Source: Synchiropus splendidus (lineage: Eukaryota > Chordata > Actinopteri > Syngnathiformes > Callionymidae). Taken from it: a stretch of 64,000 nucleotides of DNA. The stretch is from contig NC_071336.1 in the NCBI RefSeq assembly GCF_027744825.2, positions 11,533,001-11,597,000 of the forward strand, given 5' to 3'. Under the pieces are notes generated by a model. It was not told where the DNA came from. It ran no database searches and worked only from the letters and a program-made list of their open reading frames with translations. Position numbers and translations under genes: made by a program. Shown one piece after another: positions 50,558 to 64,000 of the stretch; the stretch's first letter is position 1; every line of letters begins with the position of its first letter.

Positions 50558-50651
50558 ATGTGCACTACTGCAGGCTTGATGTTGCTGCTGCTGCCGGTGT
50601 GCTGTCTGCTCTCCGGAGCTTCCCATGCGGCCACTCTCAGCGGACCAGCAG
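50558..50651 (+). CDS. First coding exon of a secreted/membrane protein, probably sema4f
   Basis: The ATG opens a frame with a clear signal peptide: MCTTAGLMLLLLPVCCLLSG, then ASHAATLSGPA. It has a short N-region, a Leu/Cys/Val core and small residues (Ala-Ser-His-Ala) for cleavage. It ends at a textbook donor CAG/GTGAGT in phase 1. No mature-domain residues are present, so the family cannot be read from sequence. In mammals M1AP is divergently paired with SEMA4F, whose first exon also encodes a signal peptide. Semaphorin 4F, a class 4 transmembrane guidance protein, is therefore the favoured identity by synteny. No semaphorin-domain exon was found in the following 13 kb. Confidence 0.6.
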
Positions 50652-53600
50652 GTGAGTTCCCCTGGCTAAAGCTGGAGACTAAGAGTTATGTCTGACCAAG
50701 AACTACTGTTTTACGCATCCCTTTATACACTTATATTTATACATTTTAAACTACATTATTCAATACTTAAATTCTACAATGCGCGTCAGATTCATGTGGA
50801 GTGCGACGTCCAGAAGAGTGGTCGGTTTCCTCAGTATTTTCATTTTGCGCGTCTGTTTTACGCACTCGGGCGCGGAGCCAGAGTCTGGACCAGATTGATG
50901 AGCGTGCTAGCAGGTGCTGCACATGTTTTCATGAACAACAAGTGCAGCTACTGTGAAGGAGAAACGAGCTTCTTGGACTGTGGGACATGAGGTGTCGTCA
51001 GGTTGAGGTCGCCATTCTTAAGCAATCTTATTCAGCCCAATTTGTGAAGCGAATAAGTAATGACAGAGCCCAGATGTGGGTCTGGAGGTTTTAAGAGTCT
51101 CTCAAACAAGACCCCTCTTTGTTTAGACCGCCGGGGTCACTGGCAAAGATTCATCTGGCTTCCTGTTTTCTGGAAAATCACAGACAGTCGAACGTCTATC
51201 CCTGCAACGTGATAACAAGGCGATTCCTACAATCCGAGCTGATATATTTTGGGATCTGTTTTGGAGATCTGAAGCTTCTTACAGCACAAAGTGAACACTG
51301 TGAAACAGCAGCACGCATGTGCCTAAACTTGTACATTATAATCACCAAGGACTGTACTCAGTTAAACCGACTGGTCTTGTTTTGACTTTTTAATCAGGGA
51401 AGTTCGACTGGGTTTGTGTCACACACTCGATCTTATCACACTAACCATTTCTGACTTGTTCTATCGTGGCCGTAGTAGTTCTTCATGTGGAGGTCTTTCC
51501 ATAAGAGTGGTGATAGCCTTAATGATCATAGTAATATGGCATGTGAAACTGTGCTCTTTTAAGTGCTGGAAAACATTTAGACACCAAACCCCCCCAATTC
51601 TGCCCCTTTACATCAGCGAAAGCTGTATCTTATATTGATGGCAACCTCATTTCCTTTGACACCAAGTTCTATTACAGTATTCTTACAAAGGTGTGGTCAC
51701 TTTTGGGAGAAAGTTGCCCAGTGTGTAAGTTATAATGCTGAAGGTGAATTAGGAGATGAGCCAGCCACTTCACTCTCATGTGGAAGTGCACATTGCAGCA
51801 TACTACTTTGGTCATGAGAACCAGTACGTCAGCATATTACCGTTAATTTTAACTCTGACATGGATGATCAAAGTTGAAGTACAAAAGAGAAACAACATTA
51901 AAACGTCAAGAAGAATCTCATAAAAAAGTTCCACTTTCTACCAGTCATGTGACTGACTGTATTATTTAATGGGCTTTGCGAAGGTCTTTGCTTTTTGTCA
52001 GACACGTTTATTTGTCTGAAATCTTTCCCCCTCCAGCTGCGACGTTTTCCCTTTTCCTTTTTCCTTCTCTGCGCCATGTGACGGTGTTTACATGTCAGAG
52101 CAGCGAGGAGGAAAACATTTCGTGTGCGCCCGTGTGACCATTAGGCTGCAGCCGTTCTGAATGAGAATGGCTGCGCTCCACCATGTCCACGCTCCGCACT
52201 CATTAACCCTTTCACTCTGACACTGACACACGGTCTGGCTTGTCCCCGGTTCTTCTGATGAATGCTGAGTCTGTGAGATGTCCCTGAGTGATTACGCAAC
52301 TGAGGCCTGTGGCACGCTGGCGTCGCAACAAATCTAGTCAGAGTCGGAGCCAGAGAGCAGCAGTGGAGGAGAGACGAGAGGGAGGCGCTCTAGTTCTCTG
52401 TCCCATGAAGTGGAGATGAGAGCAAGTACCATCTTACTTCTTTTATTGTGCGTGTCACTTTTATTTTTGTAGTGTTACGTAATTGGGTTCATTTGAATAG
52501 CTGTTTTGAACTAAACCAGAAGGCGAAGCTTTCCGTGTGGCTCTCAGATTTGGTGCTCGCTTTCCTACTACGATCTAGTAAAAGTTGACTGGTCATCAGT
52601 CAGAGGAGTTATTTTGTGCCAATAGCTCTTTGTCTTGAGTTGTTAGACTTCTTTCAAGGGAAAAGTAGCTAAAAAATTGACGTTACACCTCATCTCACGT
52701 TTGAATTCTGCTGCCAGTCAGCGTTATATAAAGTATAGTAAAATAAAACAAGTGAAATGAATAAACTGAGGTGTAAAGTGAAGCTGCCGGGTAGCATGTA
52801 AGTTGAGTAAAAAAATCAAAAGCAAAAGTACTCTGGTTGTCAGGCGAGGATTTTTCATTTGCCTTGTACTATAAGTTCAAGGCTGCATTTTCAGCACGCT
52901 GGCTGGCAGTTGTGCGTAAAATGTTTTGCATGGAATTGAATGACATGTTAGTCCATTGATTTGTGCTGCAATAGTGTTTTTAACTGGTTATATTTTCAAC
53001 TAGTAGTGACTGAAGTACTGGGGCCATGAATTGGACAGAGATAACTTAATTTATTGTTGTTGTAGTCAATAGTGTTAACAAGCTATATCATAAGTGTTGC
53101 TTTTTAAGTGTCCAGATTATTATGCTGAACAAAATTCTGAACATTGTTTTTTTTATACATTCTGGTTCTGGCTTTAAAAACTTTCTGCAACAAAAAGTGA
53201 TCAAATTCTGACTAGCAAAAAGGAAAAACTGTGAACAATACGCTGTGCCATCACTCTTGAAGCATTTGGCCTGAATATTTCAAACACCAAATATAGTGAG
53301 TTTATCGATTATGAAACGATTTGTAAATTGAAGCTGCCGGTGTGATTCTGCTCCACCCAGCCCAGTTTACTGGTGGAACAGCAGATTTAATGCTACTCAC
53401 ATGAAACTCATTAGGCTGCTGGCACATGGAGGGTGGGGAGGACAACGGTGATGGGGGTGTGTGCGGTTGTTCAACCACAAGGATCAGGTTCCATTTACCG
53501 TGCAGGACACACAACCATCCTACTGTAATACCAGCAGAGTGTCTCCGATCTGCTCTCCACAGGCCACCCAGAATCTGCCCGCTGAACCGCAGTATCTTCT

Positions 53601-56600
53601 TGTCGAGCAAACCCAAACTGTACTTTCCGATGTTTGTAGTCCACAGCAGCTTAACTGATTTAAGAATCCTCTGCTTTACCAGCACTGGAAGATTTATTGT
53701 TGCTGGTGGCGAGATGTGTGTGTGTGGGTGTGGATGGTGGTTTCTTTTGAAAAAAAAAATAAAAGGCAGACTCAGAGTGGTGAGGGTTTACTATGTGATG
53801 TTGAGAGGTGGGCGGCAGCAGACTGTTGTGTCCCTGGTACTACATCAGGCTGAATAAACACAAATCCAGCTTTGCCAACTACTGCTAGAGGATCATGTTT
53901 TCTGTCTATTTCACACGTTATTTTGGTGGTAGGAAATGTACCGATCCCTGATCAAGCAGCAGATCAACTTATAAGTGATTTGGCCGAACAACTTTGAACT
54001 TCGCTCTTCACCAGGTCACTGGTAGTGTTCCTCAATTGTTACTACTATAGTGATATAAAACAGTGTTGACTGAAGACATTTTATCATGAAAGTCGATTTA
54101 TTTTCTGTGTTTAGTGAAGTCAAGTTCTAATTTTTATTGGTCTGCTACACATGTAGCAGCGCACTTGAGCACCAGCAGTTAGATGCTGTACAAGTAACAA
54201 CTTTCAAACCCTCCAGATGGAACTCAGGAACATCAGCAAAGTCGTCTGTCTGTCATTGGGGACCATTGCAATATATGGGAACGTTGGAAACCAAACTAAA
54301 GTGAGATGCAACACCTTTGAAACCACATTTGGAACTAGTAAAATTCAAATCTAAAGTTTCTAGAGGTGTTGGCGTGTTCGTCAACTGTACACGTCATATG
54401 CAGACAAGATCTTTGACAAAATCCCTTCAGTAGAGTGAAGAAGTGCTTCAAAAACAATTTCATGGTGGGATTTGAGGTTTGTTGCGTGTTCAGTTATACG
54501 TGACCTTCTCAAGGTGTGATGACTCCTCCTCATATGCTATGTAGTCATGTGGTCAGTGACACAGTTTTCCCATGTAGGAGGCTGATCAAACCTCACAGGA
54601 TATTTGCTTTAAAACCTGTGGGAAACCTTAGACGTCACAGCAACTCTGGAGGAATAATGTCCAGATTAATTCTATTGCCTTTTGCTGAAAGAAAAACCAA
54701 GTCGTTCTGTGTCATGTGACACCTTAGTCAGCTGAACAACCCAACATGAATGATTTAAGGAAGGACTGTGTGCTATGTGGCTGGGGATTGAACTAAAATG
54801 ATGTGTCAGGAGGTCTAACTGGAGCAGTTCCACCATCTCACTCATGCGGGACACATCTCTGCGTGGGTCATAAAGTTCAGCCGAGTTTCACTGCTTGACT
54901 CAGTGATGAGAATCAGCGTGTTCTGTAAGTCACAGTTTCGCATTGAACTCAACCACGCAAACGGAGTTACTCACACACTGCCTTCTCCAATCAGAGAAGT
55001 GGCCAGACAGGGCTAGAGTTCAAGGGTCACAAATATCCACCCGCTCACTGACGCCAGCAGACAATCCGGGCTGCTTCCCCGAAATCACTTGTGTCAGTCA
55101 CACGCATCCTGAAACCGTCTTTATGAAGCAGAATATTACTGTTGACCTTTTTATTTAACCAAAGCACATGATGAGTTTTAATTCTTGCCTAAATTTAGAG
55201 TGCTTAAGCCTGCAAGGCTACTTTCCAAATTAAATTTCCTGCAACGTAATTTTGGTTTTGTTTTTGACACTTTTCATCTCCACTTGTTGTAAAAAGCTAA
55301 AGTTACAAACAGCCGTGCTGGAAAGTCCAGTGCGTTGACTTGCAGAATGACTTGCTTCCCTTTGTGCCGCTCCCTTCAGTCACATCAATTAGTATCCATG
55401 AGGCAACGCAAATATTTACATGGAAGCCTTGCTATCAGACCACACATACCGTCTGGAGCTTGGCGACATGCGACAAAACCGTATGTGTTGGGTTCGTGCT
55501 ATCCAAAAGATCAGGTTCAACGAGAGGTCAAAGTTCACCGGGCTTATTTCCGCAAGTGCACACAGAAATAGAGCACCTCTCTGACACCAACAGGAAGTGT
55601 GTCCTCGATCCCCAATTCCCCTTCATCATGTGTTTTGTGTAAGATGTGTTTGTCAGAATAAACCCCACATCATTGGAACACAACTAAAGTATTTTGCGGT
55701 CAAGTTACCTAACTCAATCCAAGGCCCTAAACCCCATCATGTCAACATGTACTGCAGAAAACCAGGCGAATACAAGAAATCAAGTGCAATATTGCCCATT
55801 AGAAGATATTCTTTACATTTTTTAAATAGTAATTATTGGGTATGGTTGGGTGCTTGAGAGATTTTTACCACTGCTGACTTACCGAGGGGCTACACAGCTT
55901 TAATATGTGTTAGATAGCAACAGCATTGTGAACCTTCACCTCTCACCCTCACAGTCTCAGCCGCTTTTGCAGACTGTTATTATCAGACAAGTAATAATCT
56001 GGAGTGTATTAGGAATGCATGAAAGCAAATTGGTAACCCAAACATCCTGAGGCGGAGATATAGTGCTCGAGGACGGAGTGATCCCATTTATTGTCAAAAA
56101 TTGTCAGCATGAATAAAACTGAGTCAATGTTAGCAGATCATGTGTGTCAGCAGAAAGCAGCAGGAAGGAAACACAGGCTGCTCTGAACCGCCGTGGGCTC
56201 TTTTCCTCCTTCACACAAACACTTCACACCACAGTTTCCAGCCATTCTTCAGCTTTAGTTGTCACAGTCCAATCGAAATGTGGCAGTATATTTTTAATTT
56301 TCTGGTCGTCACATCACCATAATCAGGCGCTTTTCGTACAGATTAGATCCGATCGGTTTGGATCGTCAGTTTTCCCGGGAGCTGCGAGGAAGCTCTTCGT
56401 CAGAATGCTGAGCACAATACATTTCCTCCTCTTCGCTCCGCGTCAGATATTTAAATTGGACTTTTGGGAGAGATGTGGTTTGAAGTTTAAATGAAAGTTA
56501 ATATTGTGGAGGTCATGTTGTAGAAGAAAAGTGGGAACGGAATAATGGAACTTTTGTGCCAGCTGCATTTGTAAAGTCAGGGGTTTAACAGGTGAACAGA

Positions 56601-56917
56601 ATGTGGGGAAACACATCTCAAATACGTCACCAAAATCTGAATACTATCATCAAGATATGTGTGTTAATATTGGTTGTCATTTCATTGTCAAGTGGTTGAG
56701 GTCATGAACTCAGAATGCTTCTTTCAGCTCGACGTTATATGGATTCCTTTATTGAGAGTTAAGTAAGAGAGTGAGGCTGGGAGACACCTCATGAGCACAC
56801 AAACACTTTCATTTCAACTGGATCTTCCAGTCCAACTCGTTCACCATCCAACCTGTTTACTGTAGAACTTGCTGTTAATTTACAGTTCTCACACACACAT
56901 GCACTCACACAGACAGA

Positions 56918-56940
56918 CACACACACACACACACACACAC
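56918..56940 (+). repeat. (CA)n microsatellite
   Basis: About 23 bases of CA after an interrupted CACA/GACA stretch. Confidence 0.9.
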
Positions 56941-59079
56941 TTCAGAGGTGTACTGGCTCCTCCTGCTCCTCACAAGTGGCCACACCCGGCCATAAAAATC
57001 ATCATTAGTGGCTATCGCTTGAGAGACACGCAGCAACGTTGCGGACGTCTTGTGTGTGTGTGCGTGTGTGTGTGTGGGTGAGAGAGCATGTGTCAGGGTG
57101 GATTCTGTATCCGAGTTATTCCTGAGGTCTATTTCCTCTCTGTGTAGTTCTCATTCTTGGCTTGGCAGCCAAGTCAATGGAGCCTCTCTAGTGTGTGTCT
57201 TTTGGCAGTCCTGTTTGGCACACAACCACGCAGTGTATTTCTTGCACACACACACTTTAGCTCACACACAGACAGCTTGACATTAAGGGCCTTCCTGCTG
57301 TTCCTGCTTTGTGTATATTGATTGATAGCGTCTCCTGCGTTTGTGCCTACCAGATGAAAAGCAACATATCATTTCTGTTTTGTCTCTTTCCGTGTGGTTG
57401 CATCTACTTGCTTTAATCAGTTTTACTCACTGAGACTAGGTGTTTTTGCTGGCAGGTGTTAGGAAATGATGGCGAAATGCAACAGTGCCACTGATGCAGA
57501 GGTGCACACACCTGCTGCCAACATGCACCTACAACACGCCGGCTCTTATCTGGATTAAATATATGTTCTTGTCGACCGGCTTATGATCCGAGCTGGAGTG
57601 TTTGTAGCTGTGTGTTTGTGTGTATCTGGTTAGATCAACCTCTCATTAAAACCTCCCCCCCCCGTGTGTCTCATGCTGTCCCTCCTTCAGTCTCTCCACT
57701 CAGCTCTTTATTGTGGTGTCTTTTAATTGGAGTCTGAGGTGGTAATTACAGGGGGCTGGGAGTTGGCGGTGGGTGAGGGAGGACCAGTAGGAAACGACAG
57801 GGTTGTTATAACAGAGATGCTGAGAATATGAGAGCGTAGGGCAACACTCTTTAGGAGGTCTGGGTGTGTGAAGTGCAGCAGACGTGCTGTCTCGGCCTTT
57901 TTTGGCGTCTCTTAACCTATGCAATAACCTTAACGTAGCATTAACATACAACTTAAAGGATAGCCTCTTACAAAGCCAGAATATTGTTAATTCCTATTTC
58001 TATTAAGTACAACTATTTTGTCTTCGAAAAAGGCTCTTGCGTATCACCACTCACTTAAGAGTTCTGACCTTTTCAAAATGTTATCTAAGGCAAAACAGTA
58101 CTGTTCTGAGCCTGGTGCTTTACTCTGCTTTGACTGAACAAGTCAGGCTGCAGTGTGTTTTGTGATGTTAGCCACTTTCATTTCAGTCACGTGTTCCATT
58201 ATCACCATCCAATGTAAAAATAAATTGCGAATCAACATTCCACAACCAACAACTGATGAACTATTCAAGGTAATCCATAGTCTCATCTAAGATAGTCGTC
58301 AATATCTAATGACGATATTTTTCTATTACGTAAACCTTTGTATATTTTGAGCCTTTGTAATTTTCTGCGTTGTTATGTAAAGAAGGTGTGTTTGGTGAAA
58401 TTGCTGTCTGACAGGGTTATTCAAATACGGCCGACTGCTCTTCTGGCAGGCAGCTTATTGTGACAACAACACAAAGAAAGAAATGTGTTATTTCGAGAAG
58501 CATGCAGACAGAAATGCATGAACAGACATGAAAAGAGGCAAAATTAAGGAAACATATTTGATCGTCGGGTGTTTCTCTTCTGCATCTCCTTTCCGGCTGC
58601 TGCTGTCCCACACTTTGTGTGTGGCTGAAAACATAAAACATGAATACTGATGTACATTATCATAATTGAGGTGTCAGCTCAGTTTTTGTGTGCGTGCGCG
58701 TGTGTTTGTGTGCGTGCATGATGGGGGGTGGGGGGGTCAGGCGGGAATATACTCTTTATAGTGAGACAGACACAATACTTCCATCCTCTCACTTGAAATA
58801 ACAATAGAGGCAGCCTGAGTGTTTGCTTGTGTGTGTTTGACGACACCAACCTGCTTCACAACTCAGGTGAAGTTCAGCTCACTCAATGCTACCATTCTTT
58901 TGAATGACACACGTATTTGTGACGTGCTGTGTGCAGCCCCGCATGACATCATGGATCTCATCGGTGTAAGTGCTTTTATGTAAGGGACCTCTTGTGTCCA
59001 CTCGGGACCGAATCACATTAGTGGACCTGATTAGATTGATGCAGCTGCAGGCAGGAGGAGCAGACTAAAGTGCACACAC

Positions 59080-59390
59080 ACACGCGTTTGGATTGCTGTC
59101 CATGTGGGGACATTGGGCGGTTACTCATTACCATAATTCTTTCCCCAGCCTCTCACTCGAAACAGAACCATCCAAAACAAATGGCTCACCTTAACCAGGA
59201 CTCTGAACCAAACTTAAACTCAACTATGATGACCCAGTTATTTTGAAACCTTCATCCTGAAGTTGAGGTTTGGACCTGTGGGGACCGGGAAAAGGTCCCC
59301 ATGAAGGCATTAAGTCCCCACAAGGATAGTATTTGTCAAGAATTGGTCCCTGAAAGGCATGATAGACAAGTACACACACACACACACTAC
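59080..59390 (+). repeat. CA-flanked dispersed repeat, copy C
   Basis: Reads GTGGGGACATT, TTTCCCCAGCCTCTCACTC, AAACAAATGGCTCACCTTAA, GACCCAGTTATTTTGAA and GTGGGGACCGGGAAAAGGTC, and has CACACA runs at both ends. It is the copy closest to the well-known fish repeat with GGGGAC at its ends and TAACC-like units inside. Confidence 0.82.
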
Positions 59391-60531
59391 TTTTGACTGG
59401 TGAGACATTCCAAATTATTGAAATGTTTAATATGTCCTTAAATGTTTTTTTTCCTTTACTGTGAAAAACAATAAATAAGATAACACCAGACTTTGATGAC
59501 ACAAACCAACACTTACACTTAACACTTAACCAGCTTCTGCATCAGTAATAAGTATTTCATAGTTCTGAGATGAGGTGCGAAACTTGCTCCATCTGTCATT
59601 TGAATATTATGACGCAGAATCGTTAAATTAAGTAGTTTAAATTGCAGCGAGTAAAAAGTAATCTATGAATGTGTGAATGTGGGTGCACATACGCGAGTGT
59701 GTCACTTTGGCTTAATGTATTAGGGGATCTTATCCTGCAAACATATGGGCTTGTCAGTGGAGGGGGGGAGAGGTTAAGAGGGAATTTGGAGGTGTGACAT
59801 CCACGAACAGAGCGTGGATCATGGTGACTGCGGGGACTAATTGGCCTGTGTTGAATTTGTAAAATGGGATCTGGACCATGTTTTCTCCTTCTGGGCAGTT
59901 CCTGTGCATGTTTACTGCCTCGCTGCATGAGAATCATTGATACAATTGGAGCAAGTCCTGCTGTTAGTTTGGGTTTTATTAAATGGTTTGCGCTGCTTTC
60001 CTGGTCAGTGACATAAAAGGCACACAGGAATTGCAAGGCATGATGGGAAGTCTTAATTTTCACAAATTGTGGCCGATTGGTTGCACGCTGAATTGTGCGG
60101 ATCTCAACTGCGCAATGTATGGTAGTGACTCGCAACGTTCCCGATGCAACTGCTGTAAAATGAATGTATACAGTAATTCAGGTGGTGTCAAAGATGGCAA
60201 CCTCACATACTGCGTCTCTGTTGTCAGTTGTCATTGTTATATTACAAAATTATACGCAGACATATTTAATATGTGCTGGCATTCTTTCATTTTCTCTCGC
60301 CAGTGAAGTAGGATCCTGGAAGCCTACAACAGTGGCTTGATGTTTAACCTTAGAAGCCACAAAGCTACCATTGTAGTTGGACATCCATGCTCAGATGCAC
60401 CCATCTCACTCACTCACATTCACACACCTCAATGTTTGCTCACGATGACCTAATGTGAATCTATCGAACTTCTTCGTACAGTGACTTTCAACAAACACAT
60501 GCACCTACATGTGTGCACACACACACACTCA

Positions 60532-60778
60532 CCCATGTTTGTCTTCCTATCTTAGTGAGGACTGTCATTGACATACATTGACATAACCCTTTCCCCAGCC
60601 TCTCACCCTAAAAGCCTAAAACAAATGGCGAAATTTAACCTTCACACTTAACCAAACTAAAACCCAATGATAATAACTGAGCTATTTTGTAGTTTTAACC
60701 CTCAAAGTGACAAAGTGAGGACCGGCCAAAATGTCCTCACTTGGCAAAAATGTCCTCACTTTGTTCATTAAAAACACC
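60532..60778 (+). repeat. CA-flanked dispersed repeat, copy D (empty site for the solo LTR)
   Basis: Same order as copy B but uninterrupted: GTCTTCCTATCTTAGTGAGG, CCCCAGCCTCTCACCCTAAA, AAATTTAACCTTCACACTTA, ACCAAACTAAAACCC and GTGAGGACCGGCCAAAATGT. CACACA runs lie on both sides. Confidence 0.9.
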
Positions 60779-62944
60779 CACACACACACACCTTTGCTCT
60801 TCTCTTAATATTTTCTGTCAGGTCCAATGTAAAACTATCTTATCAGGGTGGTTTTGCGCCTTAAGAATTGCATTGCTTTTGTTTTCAGCCACTTGTCTTC
60901 ATATGTATTGTCATAGCATTATGTAACACATCCAGGCACATGCAGACACTTGGCCTCCTGGTGATTGTTTGGGTGGTAGTTTGTGGGGGTTTGTGATGTT
61001 CTGCGGCAGTTAAATGGATTAGGAGGCGGGGGGTCCAGTAGATCAGATGAGTGGCTCCTCTCTTATTTGTCAAGATTAGGTAAAGATTTTCATTAGCCAA
61101 TTGACTTCTTAGTTTTTTGGTTTTGTCAAGTCTGTGTGTGCTCTTGTTCGTGTCAGAGTAAAATGTCACCCCCATAGGGCGTGCATGGTTTTTTATTTTA
61201 ATTGATGGAATGGACACGATCAGTGGACACCTCGACTCTCCTGCAGTGACATGAGAAAGCTGCAGAACCTTCTAATCTCTGACCAGGACAGGAGAATGAA
61301 GCAATCCAAGTTCACCCTGCTAGGTCACCACTATTCTGTTATTTCAGCTCAGCTCCCCAGCTGCTTATCCTCTCAACTTTTTTCATCACAAAGTAATTGT
61401 CTTCTGCACAAACTGAAATCCAAAGTTGATTTTTCAGCTCCTCTTCTATCCTCCAAAATGTTCAATGGAGAGAATAAAATAAGGTGAATCATCTGGACTG
61501 ACATTTTCTGTTTCCCTGTATCAAACTAGGTTTGGCAGCCAAGGAGGCTGGGGAATATTACACGCTGTGAATCTGTGCAGATGAGTTATATTCTCTCTGT
61601 TGCTCCCTTCAGATTTAGTCACATTTGGAGCGACCCAAGATAAATCTGCGTGTCAGGCTGGGCCAGAGTGACCTCCACTGCTGCGGGATGAGACAAACGT
61701 TGTCTGAGAAAGACGTGACTTTTAGGAGAGGCCTTGAGATCCTCTCAGACGTTGGTCGTGTATAATAGATGTGGTAAATAGATGGTGCTGCCACGCACAC
61801 ACACACCACTGCTCTTGTGATGTCAGGCCTAGGACGCTGGCTGTCTTTCAATTCTTTATAAAGTTTGGATGCTTTTTATAACAACTGGAGAGCTGGGGTT
61901 TGCAGAGTCACGCTGGTTTGCGCTGATGTCATCAGATCAGCTGCTTCAGGGAACAGTACGTCAATAAACACACAAAGGACACTTTTTTTTTAGAGAAAGG
62001 CTAAAGGGGACTTTTACAGTCAATATTATGTTATCCACAGTATCCACAGAGTTTGGGATCGCTGTTATTTTGATCAGTCAGTTTAAATAGTGTCCATGAA
62101 ATATTAATGCCATCAATAGTTTTTAACATCAGTGTTCGCCTGACAAAACACTCACTGTTATAAAGTCAGATTCATGTTTCTATTTCCATAAACATATGCT
62201 TTAGAGGTAAATTCTCAACCTCTCTAATACTTTCAAGTATTTATTGTATTTACATGAGATTACACATGAGATTTTTGCCTCTGTCATGGTCATTCTCTGT
62301 GTGTAACGCAACTGCTTTTGGTCAGATATTGTTGTTTTCAGGACAGGTCAGAAATGGGATGTTACAACATTCCTGTCCATTACTAAGGGTGATGTGAGCC
62401 AGTAAAGAAAAATGTCATGACACAAAAATACAGTCTAATAACATAATCAATCAACTTTCTTGTGACTATGGTGAAAAGAAGATGGCCTTCCCCAAACTAC
62501 ACATTGCACTCATTTCAGATTAATTATATGGATGGAATTAACATAGGCCAAAAAGGTGATAAACCAATGTCAGAGTGAAAATAACGTGGCCTGGCTGAGG
62601 TGTACTGTATAAAGCCCCAGTGCCAGTCCCAGTCCCCGTTTTTTAGTTTCACATTTCATTATTAATTATTATTATTAAATTAGTTTTGGGGCAAATGTGA
62701 TTAAAATGATTCATTTCTATTATTTTTCTTTTATTTAAAATCTGTTCATCTGAAGAAGCATCTACATGATTTAGGTTAGATAACCGGTTTTAGTCCCACA
62801 GCAGGGCAATTTAAATTTTTCCATTTTCATTTCATGATCACTTTGTGATAGCACGTAAATGAAAATAACAGCAGGTGAAATCCATCAGAGGATTGATGTC
62901 ATGCATGTCGGCATGACTGAGGTTGGTGGTTAAAGATGACCTAG

Positions 62945-62949
<5 letters not shown>

Positions 62950-62978
<29 letters not shown>
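62950..62978 (+). repeat. (CA)n microsatellite
   Basis: About 29 bases of pure CA. Confidence 0.93.
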
Positions 62979-62980
<2 letters not shown>

Positions 62981-64000
62981 GCATGCGGGCGGAGACTTGG
63001 GCGTGGTAAAGCAGGTTCTACAAGTGTGTGTGTGCCGGCAGGAGAAAGTGAAGAGCATGGCTTCATTAGAATATAGTGTCTTCCTGAAGCCTCGTCAAAA
63101 GTCGTTTTGACATGTTGTTCTACCATTTTCAAACATAACAGTAGGCAACTGATGTCCTTTTGTGTCTTTTTGGGCTTCATTTCAGTGCACAGTAATAGAA
63201 GTTGCTTTGAGGTCAGTGCCTATTTCCCACTGGACTGAATCTCAATACATTCTCCGAATGATCACTATACTGTCAGGCTTTCATTCTTATATTCACACAC
63301 ACCCCAAGTGATTCATGTCATTCATGTTGCAAACCTCAGATTGTTAAAGATAAAAGGTGCCCAAGCTTTACTTATGTTTACTTTACTGTTATTGTTCTAT
63401 ACCAGAAGCTCTATTGAGCTTGAAGTAAAACTTAATTTCCTCGCAGTACACAGCTATTTAAGCAGCATGTCAATCAATGCATGTACTGTCAGCATGAGAA
63501 CTTCAATACAGTATCAACAAAACTATGGAGGTGACATAAGGTCATGGTTCACAGTTTCCTCAGTGGCACGCAGACAACGTCACAGACAGATACAGTGGAA
63601 GGTTCAGATTGTTTTGGGAGTCAATGTAACCTTTGAAAAGCATTGTTGCTTGTTGTGTCTTTCAGTTAATCTTTCAGATAAAAGCAAACTGAACTGTGTG
63701 TCCCTGTGAATGTGTCGGCATGAAGTTTCTCACCATGTCTGATGGAATTCAGTTACTTTGGAGTCGAACAACAAGTTTAGGGTCAGGTTGCGTCAGTGTC
63801 TCTGTCTGTCAAAGCCACCTGGTTCAAGTTCCATCTCATCTTGTGTGTGGACACTGAAAGTGGTGTTTGTAAAAGCTGGTAGTAACAACAGTCTTTTTTT
63901 TTGCATAAATCAGGTTGTTCCTGAGTGTGTCCATTGTGTTGGCTCCGGAAGGAAAGCCCCGCCCTTTCCTCTTGCCGCTCAGAGTAAAAGCGCGTCACGA

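Larger units (their letters stand above)
50652..64000 (+). other. Probable first intron of the right-hand gene (runs off the window)
   Basis: About 13.3 kb with no exon I can recognise. It holds dispersed-repeat copies C and D, CA microsatellites, and a moderately CpG-rich stretch at about 52,050-52,430. The extreme right edge (GGCTCCGGAAG, CCCCGCCC, AGCGCGTCACG) is CpG-rich again. Confidence 0.5.

Noticed and set aside
58921..58971. Possible 27-base exon between CAG and GTGTAAG-like sites
   Set aside because: Splice-like signals only; no protein similarity to semaphorins and no phase support.
59623..60135. 170-codon minus-strand frame as a protein-coding gene
   Set aside because: No domain, signal or splice context recognised; kept only as a possible conserved noncoding block.

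Overview
The window is nuclear DNA from a vertebrate, almost certainly a ray-finned (teleost) fish. The evidence is AT-rich sequence with large introns, GT-AG splice sites, many CA microsatellites, and repeats typical of fish genomes: a decayed Tc1-type transposase, an RTE-type LINE relic and a Gypsy-like solo LTR. There are no prokaryotic operons, CRISPR arrays or phage genes, and I see no RNA gene.

Left part (about 45 to 19,140, minus strand): nearly all of a single gene, m1ap (meiosis 1 associated protein). I rebuilt it exon by exon from remembered family conservation and splice phase. Ten coding exons run from an ATG at 19,066 to a TGA at 169-171, with an AATAAA at 66-71. Eight of the nine internal junctions agree in phase. 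The last junction does not, so a small exon is probably still unplaced. The long introns hold decayed minisatellites, two CTCF-like motifs and the Tc1 fragment.

Middle (about 19,140 to 49,900): roughly 31 kb with no supported gene. It contains long microsatellites, a CpG-rich element of about 650 bp that looks like a non-autonomous DNA transposon, an internally deleted RTE copy, a 596-bp solo LTR inside an older dispersed repeat, and an AT-rich block rich in homeodomain-type sites.

Right part (about 49,920 to 64,000, plus strand): a CpG-rich promoter/5'UTR leads into one coding exon (50,558-50,651). It encodes a signal peptide and ends at a good splice donor, and the remaining 13 kb looks like the first intron. 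In mammals m1ap lies head-to-head with SEMA4F, so sema4f is the best guess. That rests on synteny and the signal peptide, not on a recognised domain.

How the genes relate: m1ap acts inside germ cells during meiotic prophase. The right-hand gene encodes a secreted or membrane protein. They are divergently transcribed neighbours with no evident functional link. I found no new biochemical system; the most informative observations concern m1ap gene structure and the insertion history of the repeats.
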